Made by a program: the position numbers and the translations under genes. The notes under the pieces were generated by a model. The model ran no database searches. It was not told the origin of the DNA and saw nothing but the letters and a program-made list of their open reading frames with translations. DNA of 64,000 bases, taken from positions 1 to 64,000 of the forward strand of contig NZ_AKKA01000073.1 in assembly GCF_000282035.1 (NCBI RefSeq). Direction: 5' to 3'. Below, piece by piece: positions 60,789 to 64,000 of this stretch (positions are counted from its first letter, which is position 1; the number at the start of each line of letters is the position of its first letter). The stretch is from Rhizobium sp. CF122 (GTDB lineage: Bacteria; Pseudomonadota; Alphaproteobacteria; Rhizobiales; Rhizobiaceae).

Positions 60789-63002
60789 TCACGCCGCCTC
60801 CTTCTCCTTCGCATAAGGGTCGAAGCGACCGTAGAAGGTTTCGCCCTTGGCGGCCATGTCCTTCAGCAGCGCCGTCGGCTTGAAGTGTGCGCCGTAAGTT
60901 GCCGCAAGTTTCTCGCAAAGTTCCACGAAGGCCTTCACGCCCATGCCGTCGATGTAGGAGAGCACGCCACCGGTGTAGGGGGCGAAGCCGAAACCGAGGA
61001 TGGAGCCGACGTCGGCTTCGCGCGGATCGGTGACGATGCCTTCCTCGATGGTGCGCGCTGCTTCCAGCGCGATGGTGACGAGGAAACGCTGCTTCAACAC
61101 GTCGACATCGACCTCTTCTGCCTTCTTCTGCGGGTAGAAAGTCCTCAGCTCCGGCCAAAGCGACTTCTTGGCCGGTTTCGCCGGATAGTCGTAGAAGCCC
61201 TTGCCGTTCTTGCGGCCGCGGCGGTCGAGTTCGTCGACCATCTTGTTGATCAGTGCCATGTGCTTCGGATCGACGGCGGCCTCGCCGAGATCGGCAGCGG
61301 TGGCCTTGAGGATCTTCTGCGAGAGATCGATCGCGACTTCGTCGTTCAGCGACAGCGGACCGACCGGCATGCCGGCCATTTTGGCGGCATTCTCGATCAT
61401 GACGGGCGGGACGCCCTCGATCAGCATGTCGTAGGCTTCGTGAATGTAGCGGAAGACGCAGCGGTTGACGAAGAAGCCGCGCGTGTCGTTGACGACGATA
61501 GGCGTCTTCTTGATGGCGGCGACGTAATCGAGCGCAACGGCGAGCGCCTTGTCGCCGGTCTGCTTGCCGAGGATCACTTCCGTCAGCATCATCTTCTCGA
61601 CCGGCGAGAAGAAATGCACGCCGATGAAATCGAGCGGACGCTTGGAGTTCTTGGCAAGGCCGGTGATCGGCAGCGTCGAAGTGTTGGAGGCAAAGATGGC
61701 GCCTTCCGGCAGCACTGCCTCGACGGCCTCGATTACGGCCTTCTTGACCTCGCGATCCTCGAAGACGGCTTCGATGACGAGATCGGCATCCTTCAGATCG
61801 GCATAGTCTGCGGAGGGGACGACGCGCGCCAGCAGCGCCGCGCCCTCGTCCTGCGTAAGGCGTCCCTTACCGATTGCATCCTTCACCAGGCCTTCACCGA
61901 CGCCCTTGCCCTTGGTCGCCGCTTCCATGTCGCGGTCGATAAGGGTGACGGGGATGCCGGCGGCGGCCGTCACATAGGCGATCGAGGCTCCCATGAAACC
62001 GGCGCCGACGACACCCACCTTCTTCAGCTCCGTCTTTGCAACGCCGGCGGGGCGGCGGGCCCCTTTGCCGAGCTCCTGCACGGAGATGAAGAGCGAACGG
62101 ATCATCGAGAAGGCTTCGTTGGTCTGCAGGATCTCGGTGAAATAGCGCTGCTCGATCTTAAGACCGGTGTCGAAGGGCACCTGCAGGCCTTCATAGACGC
62201 ATTTCAGGATGGCGAGTGCTGCCGGATAGTTGCCTGATGTCTCGCGGCGCAGGATAGCCGGAGCTGCCGGCCAGAGCTGGGCCGCGGCCGGCGTCCAGAT
62301 GCCGCCGCCTGGCGCCTTGAAGCCCTTTTCGTCCCAAGGGGCGACCGGCTTCAAGCCATCCTTGATCATCTGTTTCGCGGACGGGATCAGCTGATCCGGC
62401 TCGACCACCTGATGGACGAGGTTCATCGCCTTGGCGCGCGCTGCCGTCAGCGACTGGCCTGTCGTCATCATCTGCAGGGCCGACTGGGCGTCCGCCAGGC
62501 GCGAGACGCGCTGCGTACCGCCAGCGCCCGGGAAGATGCCGACCTTGACCTCGGGCAGGGCGATCTTCACCGACTTGGCATTGGAGGCGACGCGGCCATG
62601 GCAGGCGAGCGACATCTCGAAGGCGCCGCCCATGCAGGTGCCATTGATCGCCGAGACCCACGGCTTGCCCGAGGTTTCGATCTTGCGGAAGAGGCCGGTC
62701 ATGCGGCCGACGAGATCGAAGAGTTTCTGCGCGGCGCCATCGGGGTTGGCGGCCTTCTCGTGCTGGTAGAGCGAGAACATCGACTTGATCATCGAGAGGT
62801 CCGCGCCGCCTGAGAAGCTCGATTTGCCGGAGGTGATGACCGCGCCCTTGACAGCGCTGTCGGCGACGACCGCATCAACGATGGCGTCCATCTCGTCCAT
62901 CACCTCCTCGGTGAAGACGTTCATGGATTTGCCAGGCATATCCCAGGTGACAAGGGCAATGCCGTCTGCGTCTGTTTCGACGGTGAAATTCTTGTAGGTC
63001 AT
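60789..63002 (-). CDS. fadB: Fatty acid oxidation multifunctional enzyme (FadB/FadJ)
   Basis: A 737-residue bifunctional protein. Residues about 1-200 form an enoyl-CoA hydratase (KGAVITSGKSSFSGGADLSMIKSMF, WVSAINGTCMGGAFEMSLACHGRVAS). The second part is a 3-hydroxyacyl-CoA dehydrogenase with NAD site VGVVGAGFMGASIAYVTAAAG near residue 327 and FFSPVEKMMLTEVI, ending in the helical C-terminal domain. It catalyses the middle two steps of beta-oxidation. It lies 12 bases after fadA in the same operon, and the ATG follows GGGAGAG. Confidence 0.93.
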   Translation of the reverse strand: MTYKNFTVETDADGIALVTWDMPGKSMNVFTEEVMDEMDAIVDAVVADSAVKGAVITSGKSSFSGGADLSMIKSMFSLYQHEKAANPDGAAQKLFDLVGRMTGLFRKIETSGKPWVSAINGTCMGGAFEMSLACHGRVASNAKSVKIALPEVKVGIFPGAGGTQRVSRLADAQSALQMMTTGQSLTAARAKAMNLVHQVVEPDQLIPSAKQMIKDGLKPVAPWDEKGFKAPGGGIWTPAAAQLWPAAPAILRRETSGNYPAALAILKCVYEGLQVPFDTGLKIEQRYFTEILQTNEAFSMIRSLFISVQELGKGARRPAGVAKTELKKVGVVGAGFMGASIAYVTAAAGIPVTLIDRDMEAATKGKGVGEGLVKDAIGKGRLTQDEGAALLARVVPSADYADLKDADLVIEAVFEDREVKKAVIEAVEAVLPEGAIFASNTSTLPITGLAKNSKRPLDFIGVHFFSPVEKMMLTEVILGKQTGDKALAVALDYVAAIKKTPIVVNDTRGFFVNRCVFRYIHEAYDMLIEGVPPVMIENAAKMAGMPVGPLSLNDEVAIDLSQKILKATAADLGEAAVDPKHMALINKMVDELDRRGRKNGKGFYDYPAKPAKKSLWPELRTFYPQKKAEEVDVDVLKQRFLVTIALEAARTIEEGIVTDPREADVGSILGFGFAPYTGGVLSYIDGMGVKAFVELCEKLAATYGAHFKPTALLKDMAAKGETFYGRFDPYAKEKEAA

Positions 63003-63014
63003 CGTCTCTCTCCC

Positions 63015-64000
63015 TTAGACGCGTTCGATGATGGTCGCGGTGCCCATGCCGGCACCGATGCAGAGCGTGACGAGCGCGGTGTTCAGGTCGCGGCGCTCCA
63101 GTTCGTCCAGCACCGTGCCCAGGATCATCGCGCCGGTGGCGCCGAGCGGGTGGCCCATGGCGATCGCGCCACCGTTGACGTTGATCTTGTCGTGCGGGAT
63201 CTCGAACGCTTGGCAGTAGCGCAGCACGACGGCGGCGAAGGCCTCGTTGAGTTCGAAGAGATCGATGTCGGCAAGCGTCATGCCCGTGCGCTTCAGAAGC
63301 TTTTCGGTGACGTCGACCGGGCCGGTCAGCATCAGCGCCGGGTCGGAGCCGATATTGGCGAAGGCTTTGATGCGGCCACGGGGCTTCACGCCCATGCTTT
63401 CGCCGCCGGCCTTGGAGCCGAGCAGCACGGCGGCCGCGCCGTCGACGATGCCAGAGGAGTTGCCGGCGTGGTGGACGTAATTGAGGCGCTCGATCTCCGG
63501 ATGGGCCTGGATCGCGACGGCTTCGAAGCCACCCATCTCGCCGGGCATCTGGAAGGAGGGGTTCAGGCTTGCCAGCGCCTGCATGTCGGTGCCGGGACGC
63601 ATGTGCTCGTCATGGGCAAGGATCGTCAGGCCGTTCTGGTCCTTGACCGGGATGACGGAATTCTTGAAGTAGCCCTTCTCCCAGGCGTTTGCCGCCCGCT
63701 TCTGGCTTTCGACCGCGTAGGCGTCGACGTCGTCGCGCGAGAAGCCGTATTTGGTGGCAATCAGGTCGGCCGAGACGCCCTGCGGCATGAAGTAGGCCGG
63801 GAAGTTCACCGACGGGTCCATGAACCAGGCGCCGCCCGACATGCCGAGACCGACGCGCGACATGCTTTCGACGCCGCCTGCAATGACGATGTCATCGGCG
63901 CCTTGCGCGATCTTCGCCGCGCCGAAGTTCACGGCGTCGAGGCCGGAAGCGCAGAAGCGGGATATCTGCATGCCAGGCGCCTTGGTCGAATAGCCGGCCT
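63015..64000 (-). CDS. fadA: Acetyl-CoA acyltransferase (thiolase), 5-prime part outside the window
   Basis: The last 328 codons of a thiolase. The catalytic cysteine lies in [14 protein letters not shown], preceded by [12 protein letters not shown] at the window edge. Later motifs are [46 protein letters not shown] with the catalytic His, and [11 protein letters not shown] with the second Cys. It performs the final cleavage of beta-oxidation. The start lies beyond position 64000. It is the upstream partner of fadB. Confidence 0.93.
   Translation of the reverse strand, partial: AGYSTKAPGMQISRFCASGLDAVNFGAAKIAQGADDIVIAGGVESMSRVGLGMSGGAWFMDPSVNFPAYFMPQGVSADLIATKYGFSRDDVDAYAVESQKRAANAWEKGYFKNSVIPVKDQNGLTILAHDEHMRPGTDMQALASLNPSFQMPGEMGGFEAVAIQAHPEIERLNYVHHAGNSSGIVDGAAAVLLGSKAGGESMGVKPRGRIKAFANIGSDPALMLTGPVDVTEKLLKRTGMTLADIDLFELNEAFAAVVLRYCQAFEIPHDKINVNGGAIAMGHPLGATGAMILGTVLDELERRDLNTALVTLCIGAGMGTATIIERV

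Overview
The window looks like a chromosomal segment of a Rhizobiaceae bacterium (Rhizobium, Neorhizobium or Agrobacterium group). The supporting evidence is a high GC content, a GcrA cell-cycle regulator, a SAM-II riboswitch in front of metZ, promoters of the EcfG general-stress type, the gene order phoR-pstSCAB-phoU-phoB / gcrA / argD-argF-hslO / apaG / metZ / dcd, and a potassium channel of the MlotiK1 type. No phage, plasmid backbone, insertion sequence or CRISPR array was recognised.

Region by region. 1-3.7 kb: tRNA-Thr(CGT), a nitronate monooxygenase with a palindromic operator, an envelope-type hypothetical protein and a PPK2 polyphosphate kinase. 3.8-11.6 kb: the phosphate regulon, with phoR, a Pho box, pstS, a large intercistronic hairpin, pstC, pstA, pstB, phoU, phoB and a bidirectional terminator. 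11.7-18.9 kb: gcrA, then argD, argF and hslO, then apaG, metZ with its riboswitch, and a long-form dCTP deaminase. The gcrA/argD spacer holds a dense cluster of GANTC (CcrM) sites. 19-23.9 kb: a three-gene minus-strand operon that probably makes and exports a beta-glucan-like polysaccharide (membrane fusion protein, secreted six-hairpin glycosidase-like protein, processive GT2 synthase). 24.1-32.1 kb: an accessory-looking stretch that begins at tRNA-Gly(CCC). It has an HD-domain protein, a small exported protein, three glycosyltransferases, a 61-residue orphan, a chemoreceptor, a csbD remnant and a wrecked glycosyltransferase gene. Two intergenic regions there carry EcfG-type promoters, one of them a face-to-face overlapping pair.

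32.2-45.1 kb: an orphan amino-acid-type binding protein, TerB-like, SNase-like, S24 repressor and LuxR-type regulators, DUF952-pyrD, a MATE exporter, a CAP lipoprotein, a TPR methyltransferase, YitT, an AhpD-like/Rrf2 redox pair, and a binding protein next to a D-amino-acid-dehydrogenase-like enzyme. 45.3-48.7 kb: the Lhr-type helicase and PdeM nuclease of the ligase-associated DNA-damage set, split by a perfect 22-bp inverted repeat. 48.7-60.7 kb: a lytic transglycosylase, the K+ channel, an HxlR/RibD-like divergent pair, a TSUP/TIGR02186 pair, a DUF922 protein, TerC, an ABC-F ATPase, a coupled pair of tiny genes (one apparently frameshifted), VOC and flavin-monooxygenase proteins, LprI-like and Rap1a-like proteins. 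60.8-64 kb: fadB and the 3-prime part of fadA, which runs off the window.

Themes: phosphate homeostasis is concentrated at 2.7-11.6 kb (PPK2 plus the Pst/Pho genes). Cell-surface polysaccharide functions dominate 19-32 kb, where gene decay is also evident. Product names rest on recognised motifs and family resemblance read by eye; no database search was run.
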